Assembly (NCBI GenBank): GCA_902774245.1
Contig: CACYHQ010000013.1
Location: forward strand, 1 to 54,113
Reading direction: 5' to 3'
Source of the DNA: an uncultured bacterium
GTDB lineage: Bacteria > Verrucomicrobiota > Lentisphaeria > Victivallales > UBA1829
DNA: 54,113 nucleotides
Shown here one piece after another: positions 42,159 to 51,228 of this stretch (position 1 is the first letter of the stretch; every line of letters begins with the position of its first letter). Under the pieces are notes generated by a model. It was not told the DNA's origin, made no database searches, and saw nothing but the letters and a program-made list of their open reading frames with translations. The translations under genes were made by a program, and so were the position numbers.

Positions 42159-45100
42159 ATGAAATTTCATCTCCCGTTCCTCAAACTGAAGGCGGCCGCC
42201 GAGGTCTCCTGTGCCGTCGCCGCCGCCCTGATTTCGGTTCAGGCGTTCGCCACGACGAACCCGGCCGTGCAGGAATACGCCCGCCGCGCCGCATCCGAAG
42301 GCATCGTACTGCTCAAAAACGACAACGACGCGCTCCCGCTCGGCCAGAACGGACCTCAGCCCGTCGCGTTCTTCGGCGTCACGCAGGTCCAGACCTTCCT
42401 GGTCGGCTACGGGTCCGGCGGCGACGTGAAGCCCCCGTACCGTACCACGCTCGCCGACGCCCTCGCCCGTCAGTCCGCCATCGTGCCCGACAAGGAGCTC
42501 CTCGACGCCTACACGAAGTGGGCGCAGGCGCATCCGCTCGCCACGGGCGGCTGGGGCAACTGGCCGTTCTACGCGCCGGAAATGCCCATCACCGCCGAAC
42601 AGGTCCAGGCGGCGGCGAAACGCGCCGACACCGCCGTGATCGTGATCGGGCGCGCTGCAGGCGAGGACCGCGAATGCAAGCTCGAACCCGGAAGCTACTA
42701 CCTCACCGACGACGAGAAATCCCTGCTGAAGGAAGTCTCCGCCGCGTTCAAAAAGACGGTCGTCCTGCTCAACGTCGGAAACGTGATCGACATGGCGTGG
42801 GTCAAGGACTACAAGATCGACGCCCTCATGTACGTCTGGCAGGGCGGCATGGAGACAGGCGACGCCATCGTGTCCGTGCTGACCGGCGAGGAAACGCCCT
42901 CCGGCAAGCTCGCATCCGCCATCGCGAACACCTATCAGGATTATCCATCGTCGTCGAGCTTCGGCGGCCGCGACTTCAACAACTACACAGAGGACATCTA
43001 CGTCGGGTACCGCTACTTCGAGACGTTCGCCCCCGAAAAAGTCATGTATCCCTTCGGATTCGGCCTCAGTTACACCACGTTCGACATCTCCGGCGTGAGT
43101 GTGAAATCCGCCGACCTCGTGAAGGACGGCGTGACCGTCGAGGCCACCGTGAGGAACACCGGGACGAAATATATGGGCCGTGAAGTCGTGCAGGTCTACT
43201 GCGGCGCGCCGCAGGGCAAGCTCGGCAAGCCCGCGAAAGTCCTCGTCGCCTACGGAAAGACAAGCCCGCTCGGCCCCGCGCCTTTTTCTCCAATTTTGGA
43301 CGGCGGATCCGTGAAACTCACGTTCAAGATCCCTGCAAAGGTTTTCGCCTCGTTCGACGACAGCGGCGCGACCGGGCATCAGGCCGCGTGGGTCCTCGAA
43401 CCCGGCAAGTACACGTTCTACGTCGGGAACAGCAGCCGCGACGCGAAGGAATGCGGCAGTATTGAGCTCGGCGAACTCGCCGTGATCGAACAGCTCGAGC
43501 CCGCCCTCGCGATCGCCTCGGAAGACGTCGCGTTCGACCGTATGAAGCCGGTCGAACAGGGCGGCAAACTCGTCCTCGGATCGGAACGCGTCCCCGTCTC
43601 GAAAGTCGACCTCGCCGCCCGCGTGAAGGAACGCCTCCCGAAGGCCGTGCCGGAGACCGGCGACAAGGGCATCAAGCTCATCGACGTGAAGCAGGGTAAA
43701 AATACACTTGATGAGTTCGTCGCCCAGCTCACGCCCGCCGAAATGGAAACGCTGCTCCGCGGCGACGGCGGCATGAACAGCCCGCTCGGCCCCGCCGGAA
43801 ATGCCTCGGTCTTCGGCGGCACGCTCCAGAGTCTCCGTGACAAGGGCGTCCCGCCCATCCCGACCTGCGACGGCCCCTCCGGCCTGCGCCTCTCCGCGAA
43901 CGCCTCGCTCCTGCCCATCGGCTCCCTGCTCGCCTGCACGTGGAACAACAAGCTCGTCGAGCAGATGTATTACCAGATCGGCATGGAGATGGATAAGAAC
44001 GGCGTCGACTGCATCCTCGGTCCCGGCATGAACATCCACCGCAACCCGCTCTGTGGACGCAATTTCGAGTATTTCTCCGAAGATCCGCTCCTCACCGGAC
44101 TCATGGCTGCGTCCATGACGCGCGGCATCCAGTCCGCCGGCGCGTCCACCGTGCCGAAGCACTTCGCGCTGAACAACCAGGAGACCAACCGCAACTACAA
44201 CGATTCCCGCTGCTCCGAACGCGCCCTCCGCGAGATCTATCTGCGGGCGTTCGAGATCTGCGTGAAGGTCGGCAAGCCCTACAACATCATGGGCAGCTAC
44301 AACAAGATCAACAGCTTCTGGAACTACTACAACTACGACCTGAACACCACCATCCTGCGCGGCCAGTGGGGCTGGACCGGCTCCCTCATGACCGACTGGT
44401 GGGCGCGTGAAGGCTCCTCCGACATCCTACACGTCAAAAACAACGCGTGGCGCGTCCGCTCCCAGATGGACGTGCTGATGCCAGGCGAAGGACCCGCCCG
44501 CGGAAAAGACAACTCCCTGCTCGAATCCTACGAAGCATGGGTGGCGGCGGGCCGTCCGGACGACATTACGGCGGGCATCACGCTCGGCGAGATGCAGCGC
44601 AGCGTGAAAAACGTGCTGAATTTCGTGATGAAGTCACGCACGTTCCGCGACGCGCACGGTCGCCTCCCGAACACCTACAGGCCCGGCGAAGACTGGTTTG
44701 CCGTCGAAGAGTACACCGGCCGTATCAGTACTGCTCCGATTGCTCCGCATCTGAGGGGCATTCTCGTAAACGGCAAATGGCTTCGCGGATTCGATTCGCG
44801 GGTGCTGGACTACACGATTTTCTGCCGCGCGTCCGGCGAGCTCCCGACCATCACGCCCGAACCGAGTGTCGTCAACGGCGTGAAAACGACTGTTTCGAAA
44901 CTTTCCGCCGGCGGAAAGGAATTCTACCGGATCACGGCGACCTCCGAACTCGGCACCCTCACGTACCGCGTGTTCTTCTCCGATGCGCCGGGCCTGCCGC
45001 GTTCGGTTGACAGCGACGCGCCGGAAGCCGTCCCGGACAACATCACGGTCAACGGCCAGCCGATCGGGTTCTGGCCCGGCTTGACCTCGTACACCCTCCC

Positions 45101-45695
45101 CGGCATTGATTTCGCAAGCGCGAAGATCGAGGTCGCCGTGCCTGACGGAGTCGAAAAGATAATCACGCGCGACGACGCGGCGAAGACCGTGACCGTCCGC
45201 ACGGAAAACGACCTCGAAGCCCGCGAATACACGCTCGACTTCAAGGTTCCGACCCGCAACGGCCGTCCGGTCCGCATCATCGAGCTCGACCCGGCGGCCG
45301 GCGCGAAGATCGATGCGGGTGCGGATGCGGCGTTCCTCTCGCAGGGACTCCGCACGGAAGCCGCGCAGGACGAAGGCGGCGGCCAGAACATCGGCTACAC
45401 GCAGATCGGCAGCGTGGCGCGCTACAGTGTCCATGCGCCCCAGGACTGCGTGTTCAAAATCTCCGCCCGTGTGGCGAGCGGCCAGACGAACGCCCTGGCA
45501 CAGCTCGCGGTCGATGTCCTGATCGACGGGCAGCTCAAGACGACGTTCATTGCGAACGCCACCGGCGGCTGGCAGAACTGGGTCAGCACGAAGTCCTACA
45601 CCATCAAGTTCAAGCAGGGCTGGCACACGCTCGAACTCCGCTGGAAATCCGAAGGGCTGAATGTGGGCCGCATCACGCTTGCCCCCGTGAAATAA
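42159..45695 (+). CDS. Secreted circularly permuted GH3 glycosidase with C-terminal CBM-like domain
   Basis: A 1178-residue protein with an N-terminal export signal (FLKLKAAAEVSCAVAAALIS). The order of GH3 parts is reversed: first the alpha/beta sandwich domain (ASEGIVLLKNDNDALPLG, VIVIGRAAGEDRECKLEPG, VVLLNVGNVIDM), then an FnIII-like domain (about 310-445, VEATVRNTGTKYMGREVVQVY), then the catalytic barrel (about 520-790: PTCDGPSGLR, DCILGPGMNIHRNPLCGRNF, STVPKHFALNNQE, GSYNKIN) with the nucleophile Asp746 in SLMTDWW. The tail has an Ig-like region and a CBM6-type beta-sandwich (RYSVHAPQDCVFKISARVA, LELRWKSEGLNVGRI). Likely a beta-glucosidase or xylosidase; substrate unknown. Permuted GH3s are known from rumen bacteria. 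Confidence 0.9.
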   Translation: MKFHLPFLKLKAAAEVSCAVAAALISVQAFATTNPAVQEYARRAASEGIVLLKNDNDALPLGQNGPQPVAFFGVTQVQTFLVGYGSGGDVKPPYRTTLADALARQSAIVPDKELLDAYTKWAQAHPLATGGWGNWPFYAPEMPITAEQVQAAAKRADTAVIVIGRAAGEDRECKLEPGSYYLTDDEKSLLKEVSAAFKKTVVLLNVGNVIDMAWVKDYKIDALMYVWQGGMETGDAIVSVLTGEETPSGKLASAIANTYQDYPSSSSFGGRDFNNYTEDIYVGYRYFETFAPEKVMYPFGFGLSYTTFDISGVSVKSADLVKDGVTVEATVRNTGTKYMGREVVQVYCGAPQGKLGKPAKVLVAYGKTSPLGPAPFSPILDGGSVKLTFKIPAKVFASFDDSGATGHQAAWVLEPGKYTFYVGNSSRDAKECGSIELGELAVIEQLEPALAIASEDVAFDRMKPVEQGGKLVLGSERVPVSKVDLAARVKERLPKAVPETGDKGIKLIDVKQGKNTLDEFVAQLTPAEMETLLRGDGGMNSPLGPAGNASVFGGTLQSLRDKGVPPIPTCDGPSGLRLSANASLLPIGSLLACTWNNKLVEQMYYQIGMEMDKNGVDCILGPGMNIHRNPLCGRNFEYFSEDPLLTGLMAASMTRGIQSAGASTVPKHFALNNQETNRNYNDSRCSERALREIYLRAFEICVKVGKPYNIMGSYNKINSFWNYYNYDLNTTILRGQWGWTGSLMTDWWAREGSSDILHVKNNAWRVRSQMDVLMPGEGPARGKDNSLLESYEAWVAAGRPDDITAGITLGEMQRSVKNVLNFVMKSRTFRDAHGRLPNTYRPGEDWFAVEEYTGRISTAPIAPHLRGILVNGKWLRGFDSRVLDYTIFCRASGELPTITPEPSVVNGVKTTVSKLSAGGKEFYRITATSELGTLTYRVFFSDAPGLPRSVDSDAPEAVPDNITVNGQPIGFWPGLTSYTLPGIDFASAKIEVAVPDGVEKIITRDDAAKTVTVRTENDLEAREYTLDFKVPTRNGRPVRIIELDPAAGAKIDAGADAAFLSQGLRTEAAQDEGGGQNIGYTQIGSVARYSVHAPQDCVFKISARVASGQTNALAQLAVDVLIDGQLKTTFIANATGGWQNWVSTKSYTIKFKQGWHTLELRWKSEGLNVGRITLAPVK

Positions 45696-45717
45696 TCCAG
45701 GCTCAAAACAAGCTCAC

Positions 45718-45750
45718 CGGGCGCGTCTCCTTTTCCGGGAAACGCGCCCG
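45718..45750. terminator. Hairpin between the convergent GH3 and lipoprotein genes
   Basis: CGGGCGCGT (45718-45726) and ACGCGCCCG (45742-45750) form a perfect nine-base stem with a 15-base loop. It lacks a U-run on either strand, so it is terminator-like by position only. Confidence 0.5.
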
Positions 45751-45758
45751 ATGTATGT

Positions 45759-46208
45759 TCACAGGAATCCGCAGGACAGCACGCACGTCTCGTCGTCGAC
45801 CTTCCCGGTCACGAGGCGGAACAGCATGTCCTGTTCGACCTCCTTCCCGTCGGCGGTGTCGCGCTCGAACTCTACGCGCCAGATCAGGTTCCGCACCGCG
45901 GGCGTGTCCAGCTCAAGAACGTAATCGAAGTCCTTGATGCGTCCGAGCGAATCGCGCCAGTTCGCGCATGAGGTCTTGAAGTCCTTTTCGGTCATCTTCG
46001 TCTGAAGCGGACCGGGGATGTTCTTCCTCAGCTTCGTGTAGTCCTCGTCGCGGAACGACGCGAGGATGTTGTTTCCGAGCTTCACGGACTCCACGAACGT
46101 GGCGTCGTCCGGGTCGGCGTCCTCGAAATCGTCCTTTTCGACCACCACGCACGCGGCGAGAGAAAACGAACAGAAAAGCACCAGAACGGTATAGATGATC
46201 TGTTTCAT
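45759..46208 (-). CDS. Small lipoprotein of unknown function
   Basis: A 149-residue protein with a lipoprotein signal (MKQIIYTVLVLFCSFSLAAC, lipobox LAAC with Cys20). The body has an acidic start (EKDDFEDADPDDATF) and a compact alpha/beta region (NNILASFRDEDYTKLRKNI, FDYVLELDTPAVRNLIWRVE, MLFRLVTGKVDDE), a pattern resembling small exported proteins of the NTF2-like kind, which I cannot confirm. It follows the second secretin by 17 bases, so it may be a pilotin-like helper for secretin assembly; that is inference from context. Confidence 0.75.
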   Translation of the reverse strand: MKQIIYTVLVLFCSFSLAACVVVEKDDFEDADPDDATFVESVKLGNNILASFRDEDYTKLRKNIPGPLQTKMTEKDFKTSCANWRDSLGRIKDFDYVLELDTPAVRNLIWRVEFERDTADGKEVEQDMLFRLVTGKVDDETCVLSCGFL

Positions 46209-46225
46209 AGTTCAACTCCTTTTGT

Positions 46226-48004
46226 TTAAATTTGAGGTTGCGGGACGTCCGCCGGGATGTCCGGCGCGGGCATGACCGGCCCCGAGGTAGGCTTCTTCGC
46301 CGCGACGGGTGCGCCGCGTGTTTCCGCTTTCGAGGTATTCTTGAGGTCGGGCTTGTCGGCGGGCGTGTCCCATTCGCACTGCGCCATCACGACCAGCTCC
46401 GTGTGCTTGACCGAATTCGAGACCGAGCTGAAAAGATACCCGAGCACGGGGATGTCCATGAGCCACGGCACGCCCGTGCGCGACTCGACCTCCTCCTGCT
46501 TCGTGAGGCCGCCGATCACGAACGTGTCCTTGCCGTGCGGCAGGCTGACGACCTGCTTTACCACGCCGCCGTTCGAGACGCGCGGCGCGCCGTTGGACTG
46601 GAATCCGAGCAGACTGGTGTTCGAGAGCGTGACGTCGAAGCGCGTTTCCTCGAGGTTGACGGAGACGTTGTTCACGGTCATGGTGAACCCGAATCCGGTG
46701 AACGCCTTGATCTCCTGCGCTTCGCCCTTGCCGACCGGGAGCGGGTCGCCCTTGTCGAATACCTTGTTGATGACCTGGGAGAGCAGCTCGTACGGCCCGA
46801 CGCCCATGTCGGGCGCGGCCTGCGCCTTCGAGACGGCGGCGGAGTCGTCGGAGTAGAGCAGCTGCGTGGTCCGCGCGAACGTGGCGCCCTCGGCGGCGTT
46901 GCGGATGCAGAGTTCACCGGTGTGCAGGACCTTTGCCTTTCCGCGCGACTCCAGGAAGTCGATGTAGCGCGTGTTCCACTTCGGATTGAAGTTGAAGTAG
47001 CTGGTGCGCTCGGACCCGTAGGCGGAGACCGGCCCGACGCCGCCGCTGTAGACCGACGACCAGTTGTTGCGGTAGCGTCCGCCGACGGAGAAGAAATCCG
47101 CGCCCTCGTTGTTCTTCCACCCCTGGAAGTCGATGCCGATGCGGTCGTCGTTCTCGGTGTCGAGCTCGTAGACCTTGATTTTGAGGCGGACCTGGGGGAC
47201 GGGCACGTCGAACTTCGCGAGCATGTGGGCGATGTTGTCGCAGGAGTAGTTGCAGACGTCGAAGATGAGCCAGTTCAGGTCGGGGTCGTACGCGACCAGG
47301 TCCATGCCCTGCCACACCTCCGACGCGTCGTTGATGTTCATGCCGACGTTTTCGACGAGCGGCATCAGGTTGCGCGCGGGCACGAATTTCGGCATGTAGA
47401 TGTACATCTGATAGCCGTAGTTCAGCGCGCCCAGCGCCGGATCGTCAAGCGTGGCGACGAGCGTGTCGATGCCGATGCCGTTCTCGTTGTCGCTGAACCG
47501 GTATTCCTCCGCGCTCACGATGAGCAGTCCGGTGCCGTCCGCGTACTTGAGACACTCGACGGCGGTGTTGCTGCCGAGCTGGACGGGCGGCGTGTAGCCG
47601 GGCTGGGCGTTGGCGGGTCCGAGTTCGGCGGAGCTTTCGGTGGCGAGGAACGGCGACGCGGCGGTGTTCGAGGGATACTGCTGCTGGAGCATGGAGTTGC
47701 CGACGCGCTTTGTCTGGACCATCTGGCGCAGATAGTCGCGGAACTCGTACGGGTCGACGTGCCGGAGCAGATAGGTCTTCGTGACCACGCGCGGATCGTT
47801 GTTGTCGCGGATGAAATGCACGACCTTCGTCTCCGGGTCCACGTTCACGTTCAGGCGCGCCACGATGCGCGTGGCGTCGTATCCGCCGGTGTTGTTGAAA
47901 TTGGAGTCGCGCGGCACGCCGGGCAGGTCGGCGGCGCGCAGGTTCAGATTCAGCAGGCATGCGATACCCGCCGCAACGATGGAAATGAGGTTGATTCGTT
48001 TCAT
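46226..48004 (-). CDS. Secretin-family outer-membrane protein (second of a pair)
   Basis: A 592-residue exported protein (signal MKRINLISIVAAGIACLLNL, then LRAADLPG). N-terminal ring-building domains (KTYLLRHVDPYEFRDYLRQM, YMPKFVPARNLMPLVENVGM, AYDPDLNWLIFDVC, VRLKIKVYELDTENDDRIGI) precede the secretin barrel, whose signature HGKDTFVIGGLTKQEEVES...GVPWLMDIPVLGYLF...HTELVVMAQ is well kept. A Pro-rich tail ends the protein. Secretins form large outer-membrane channels for type II secretion or type IV pili. Its ATG overlaps the stop of the first secretin (ATGA), so the two are made together. No ATPase or platform gene is nearby. Confidence 0.85.
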   Translation of the reverse strand: MKRINLISIVAAGIACLLNLNLRAADLPGVPRDSNFNNTGGYDATRIVARLNVNVDPETKVVHFIRDNNDPRVVTKTYLLRHVDPYEFRDYLRQMVQTKRVGNSMLQQQYPSNTAASPFLATESSAELGPANAQPGYTPPVQLGSNTAVECLKYADGTGLLIVSAEEYRFSDNENGIGIDTLVATLDDPALGALNYGYQMYIYMPKFVPARNLMPLVENVGMNINDASEVWQGMDLVAYDPDLNWLIFDVCNYSCDNIAHMLAKFDVPVPQVRLKIKVYELDTENDDRIGIDFQGWKNNEGADFFSVGGRYRNNWSSVYSGGVGPVSAYGSERTSYFNFNPKWNTRYIDFLESRGKAKVLHTGELCIRNAAEGATFARTTQLLYSDDSAAVSKAQAAPDMGVGPYELLSQVINKVFDKGDPLPVGKGEAQEIKAFTGFGFTMTVNNVSVNLEETRFDVTLSNTSLLGFQSNGAPRVSNGGVVKQVVSLPHGKDTFVIGGLTKQEEVESRTGVPWLMDIPVLGYLFSSVSNSVKHTELVVMAQCEWDTPADKPDLKNTSKAETRGAPVAAKKPTSGPVMPAPDIPADVPQPQI

Positions 48005-49479
48005 TGTACGGTTCCTTCCGCTTTTTCGACTTTTTTCAGTTCACCGGTCTCGAAATCGAGCGTTTGCGGGCTCGCGGTGTCCAGCATCCGCGCCGTTACG
48101 GTGAGGTACACGCGTGTCGTCTCGCGGTTGGTCGTGACGGTGCTGAAGAGGTATTTGAGGTACGGGATGCGGCAGAGCCATGGGATGCCGATTGTCTGCT
48201 CCACGTCCTGTTCCTTGTCCCACTGGCCGAGCACGACCTCCTCGTTGAGCGGGATGAGCGCGTCGCTGGAGACCTCGCTCGTCTCGATCAGCTCCGTGCC
48301 GTCGCCCGCGCGTTCGACCGTGTTCGCGGCCTGCACGGTGTAGCCGAAGAACAGCGTGCCGTCCATGTCCGCATACACACCGGGCTCGTAGTCGTTCACG
48401 GAGAACGCCTCGCTCGCGGGATATCCGGTCTGCGATTCGCCGTAGTGAAGGTTGACGAGCGGGCTGTTCACCTGCAGGAAGACCTGCGAAAATCCGACGG
48501 GCAGATTGAGCTGGTCGCCGACCACGCTCATGGCGTCGTTGTCGCTCTTCACGATGTTCTGGAGCTGCGGATTGAACTGGAGCGAATAACTCTCCGTGTC
48601 GGAGTTCGCCACGGTCAGCGAGGCGGTGTCCGTGACCTTCGCGTCGCCGCGTTGCGCCAGGAGCCGGATGAAGCTCGCGTCGAACTGCGGCGCTGCGAGG
48701 AATCCGCCGACTGGCCCGGTGATGGTGTTGAGCGCGGCGGTTCCGGCGGACGTCACGTTGATAACGTCGAATCCGACCTGAAAGATGTTCATGCCGGGTC
48801 CGTTCTTCCACGCAAGATACTCGATCCCGAGGTCGCGGAACGTGCTTTCGCGGACTTCGTAGAGCTGGAACGTGAGCGTGATCTGCGGCGCGGGACGGTC
48901 CAGATAGCCGAGGAACTGGTACACGTACTGCGTGTTCGAGCTGTTGTCCTTCCAGTAGATCTGGTTGGAATTGCGGTCCCAGGCGTACACGCTGCCGTAT
49001 ACGCCTTCGCCGATCTGCGAATCGACCAGCACATTCAGCAGCGCCTGGCCGGAACGGTATTTCGGGCGGTAGACGGCGCGCGTGATGCCGGTTCCCTTCA
49101 CGATGTCGCCGGGGACCTTGCCGTCGATTAGGACGTTCCGGTCGGCCTTTGCGATGAAGTCGTCCACGTACGGCATCATCTCGACCGGGCAGGTCACGGT
49201 CAGCATCTGGGCATTGTTCGCGCCGTACTCCACGCAGTTCACGGTGGAGTTCATGTTGTAGCGCATTACGATTCCCATCACGAACGGCGTGATGTCGTTT
49301 GCCTGGATGTATTTCAGGCGATAGATCTTCGACACCATGTAATCCTGGGCGTCGTCCTGCACGAACCGCAGGGTCTGGGTCGGGGCGTCCTCCGCGCCGC
49401 CGGACGCGGTCTGTCCGGACAGAGCCGGAGGCAGAACGGCGAGCGCGAGCAGCGGGATGCAACGGGCGAGTTTGAGCAT
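48001..49479 (-). CDS. Secretin-like outer-membrane protein (first of a pair, divergent)
   Basis: A 492-residue exported protein (signal MLKLARCIPLLALAVLPPAL). It shares the plan of its neighbour: SKIYRLKYIQANDITPFVMG, MLTVTCPVEMMPYVDDFIAKAD, PQITLTFQLYEVRESTFRDLG, RLLAQRGDAKVTDTASLTV, and a C-terminal secretin end GIPWLCRIPYLKYLFSTVTT...TRVYLTVTARM. The canonical VPxLGxIPxLGxLF signature is altered (Leu-Cys, Leu-Lys), so the gate may differ or the protein may be an accessory ring. AGGAGG precedes the ATG. First gene of the operon secretin-secretin-lipoprotein. Confidence 0.78.
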   Translation of the reverse strand: MLKLARCIPLLALAVLPPALSGQTASGGAEDAPTQTLRFVQDDAQDYMVSKIYRLKYIQANDITPFVMGIVMRYNMNSTVNCVEYGANNAQMLTVTCPVEMMPYVDDFIAKADRNVLIDGKVPGDIVKGTGITRAVYRPKYRSGQALLNVLVDSQIGEGVYGSVYAWDRNSNQIYWKDNSSNTQYVYQFLGYLDRPAPQITLTFQLYEVRESTFRDLGIEYLAWKNGPGMNIFQVGFDVINVTSAGTAALNTITGPVGGFLAAPQFDASFIRLLAQRGDAKVTDTASLTVANSDTESYSLQFNPQLQNIVKSDNDAMSVVGDQLNLPVGFSQVFLQVNSPLVNLHYGESQTGYPASEAFSVNDYEPGVYADMDGTLFFGYTVQAANTVERAGDGTELIETSEVSSDALIPLNEEVVLGQWDKEQDVEQTIGIPWLCRIPYLKYLFSTVTTNRETTRVYLTVTARMLDTASPQTLDFETGELKKVEKAEGTVQ

Positions 49480-49586
49480 GATTCCCTCCTTTTGGTTTCG
49501 GGTATCTCCATCGAACGGATCAATCGGGATGCCCTTTTGATTTTGTTGTCATGCGGCTGGTTTTTAATGGAATTCCGCATACCGAT

Positions 49587-49614
49587 AATATACCGCGGAT
49601 TCCGACAATTTCAA
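49587..49614 (-). promoter_or_regulatory. Promoter for the secretin operon
   Basis: Minus strand: TTGAAA (49614-49609), a 16-bp spacer and TATATT (49592-49587). The leader to ATG 49479 is about 100 nt. The 310-base gap 49480-49789 holds this and the divergent MATE promoter and no gene. Confidence 0.7.
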
Positions 49615-49719
49615 ATATGCGGAAGTTTCTGCGTACGAATGAATAACAGTGTGTTTTGATGGGTGCGGCGGCGCATCGGGACGGCTCCCGGACTTTTGCG
49701 GACTTGTCTGATTTCACGG

Positions 49720-49748
49720 TTGAAAAACGTCGAAACCGCCTGTATATT
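49720..49748 (+). promoter_or_regulatory. Promoter for the MATE exporter gene
   Basis: TTGAAA at 49720-49725, a 17-bp spacer and TATATT at 49743-49748. The expected start is near 49755, about 35 nt before the ATG. Confidence 0.75.
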
Positions 49749-49789
49749 AATATTTACCCTTTTATGAAAGGAAGACGAGGGGGCTTTGT

Positions 49790-51205
49790 ATGGCCAAAGA
49801 TCTGACGAGGGGAAATCCCCTGAAAATCATTCTGCTCTTTTCGATCCCGCTGGCGATCGGAAACGCCTGCAACCAGCTGTACAGCATGGTCGACTCGATG
49901 GTCGTGGGGCGCTGGTGCGGACCGGACAAGCTCGCCGCGGTCGGCAACGCCGGATCGGTCATCTTCATGCTGCTCGGGTTCTTCTGGGGGCTTCCGGCGG
50001 GACTTACGATCATCACGGGGCAGCGGTTCGGCGCGAAGGACGCGTCCGGCGTGCGGCGTTCGTTCTGTGCGGCGGTGGTGCTGTGTTCATCGCTGGTGGC
50101 GGCTGTCACGCTGGTATTTCTGGCATATCTGGATCCGATCCTGGAGGCGATGAACACGCCGCCCGAGATCCGGGCGGATTCCCTGAAATACCTGCGGATC
50201 ATCGTGGCGGGCACGCCGTGCATGACGTTCTACCTGCTGATGTCGTTCCTGATGCGCTCGCTGGGCGACAGCAAACGTCCACTGTACGTGATCGTGTTTT
50301 CCTCGTTCCTGAACGCCGGTCTCGACCTCTTTCTGGTCTGCAAGTGCAATATGGGTGTGGCGGGCGCGGCGTACGCGACGATCGTGTCCCAGCTCATTTC
50401 CGGCGTGATCTGTCTCTGGATCATCCTGAAGAAATTCCCGGAGCTGCTGCCCGCGGGGAAATCCGACTGGCGATTCGACTGGCGGTTCTACTGGGAACAC
50501 CTGCGCGTGGCGGTGCCGATGTCGCTTCAGTTTTCCGTGACCGGGCTTGGCTGCGTGATCCTGCAAAGCGCGTTCAACCAGTTTGGCCCCGGCACGGTGG
50601 CCGCGACGACTGCCGCAAGCCGTCTCGAGGGCCTGATCTGCATCCCGTTCTTCGCAATCGGCACGACGCTGGCGGCATACACGGCGCAGAACAGCGGCGC
50701 GAACAACTACCGGCGCATTCTGGTCGGCGTGCGCAGCGGGTGGCTGATCACGGCGTTTATCTCGGCGGGTGGGGCGATCCTGATGATGGTGTTCAGTGCG
50801 CGTCTGTTGCAGATGTTCCTGGATGTGGAGGCGTCGCCGGAGATCCTGCGTGCCGGACGCCAGTACATCTACACGGTCGCGCCCGCATACATCTCGCTCG
50901 GCATGATCCTGATCTTCCGCAACACGCTCCAGGGCATGGGGTGTTCGCTGGTGCCGCTGCTCGGCGGCGCCATGGAGACGCTTAGCCGCATCTTCACGGC
51001 GGTCTACCTGGCGAAATGGTTCGGCTACACCGGGGCGTGTTTCGCGTCAAGCATCACCTGGACGATCACCGGCGTGATGCTGCTGGTCTATTATGTGTAT
51101 GAGATCCGCGCCCGCCTGAAGGGCAAACGTACCGGCGTCGGCGCGAAACATCCCGTCGGACTGGGGCGTTCCTGCAAGTGTGCAAAGAGTTCGCGTCCGA
51201 CGTGA
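49790..51205 (+). CDS. MATE-family multidrug/organic-compound exporter
   Basis: A 471-residue protein with about 12 membrane segments in two similar halves, the MATE (NorM/DinF) fold. Family features: NPLKIILLFSIPLAIGNACN, LYSMVDSMVVGRWCGPDKLA, GLTIITGQRFGAKD in the first half; VAVPMSLQFSVTGLG, AYTAQNSGANNYRRI and NTLQGMGCSLVPLLGGAME in the second. It probably exports cationic or drug-like compounds with Na+ or H+ entry at the inner membrane. Its basic C-terminal tail (KRTGVGAKHPVGLGRSCKCA) is longer than usual. The substrate is not predictable. Own promoter. Confidence 0.92.
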   Translation: MAKDLTRGNPLKIILLFSIPLAIGNACNQLYSMVDSMVVGRWCGPDKLAAVGNAGSVIFMLLGFFWGLPAGLTIITGQRFGAKDASGVRRSFCAAVVLCSSLVAAVTLVFLAYLDPILEAMNTPPEIRADSLKYLRIIVAGTPCMTFYLLMSFLMRSLGDSKRPLYVIVFSSFLNAGLDLFLVCKCNMGVAGAAYATIVSQLISGVICLWIILKKFPELLPAGKSDWRFDWRFYWEHLRVAVPMSLQFSVTGLGCVILQSAFNQFGPGTVAATTAASRLEGLICIPFFAIGTTLAAYTAQNSGANNYRRILVGVRSGWLITAFISAGGAILMMVFSARLLQMFLDVEASPEILRAGRQYIYTVAPAYISLGMILIFRNTLQGMGCSLVPLLGGAMETLSRIFTAVYLAKWFGYTGACFASSITWTITGVMLLVYYVYEIRARLKGKRTGVGAKHPVGLGRSCKCAKSSRPT

Positions 51206-51228
51206 GTTTATGCTGAAAAAAGGGCGAC

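Noticed and set aside
39657..44162. 1501-codon minus-strand frame across GH95 and GH3
   Set aside because: Shadow of two clear glycosidases, with the same biased antisense composition and no signal or domain.
49480..49789. Small gene or RNA in the secretin-MATE gap
   Set aside because: Only two divergent promoters are convincing; short frames there lack ribosome sites.
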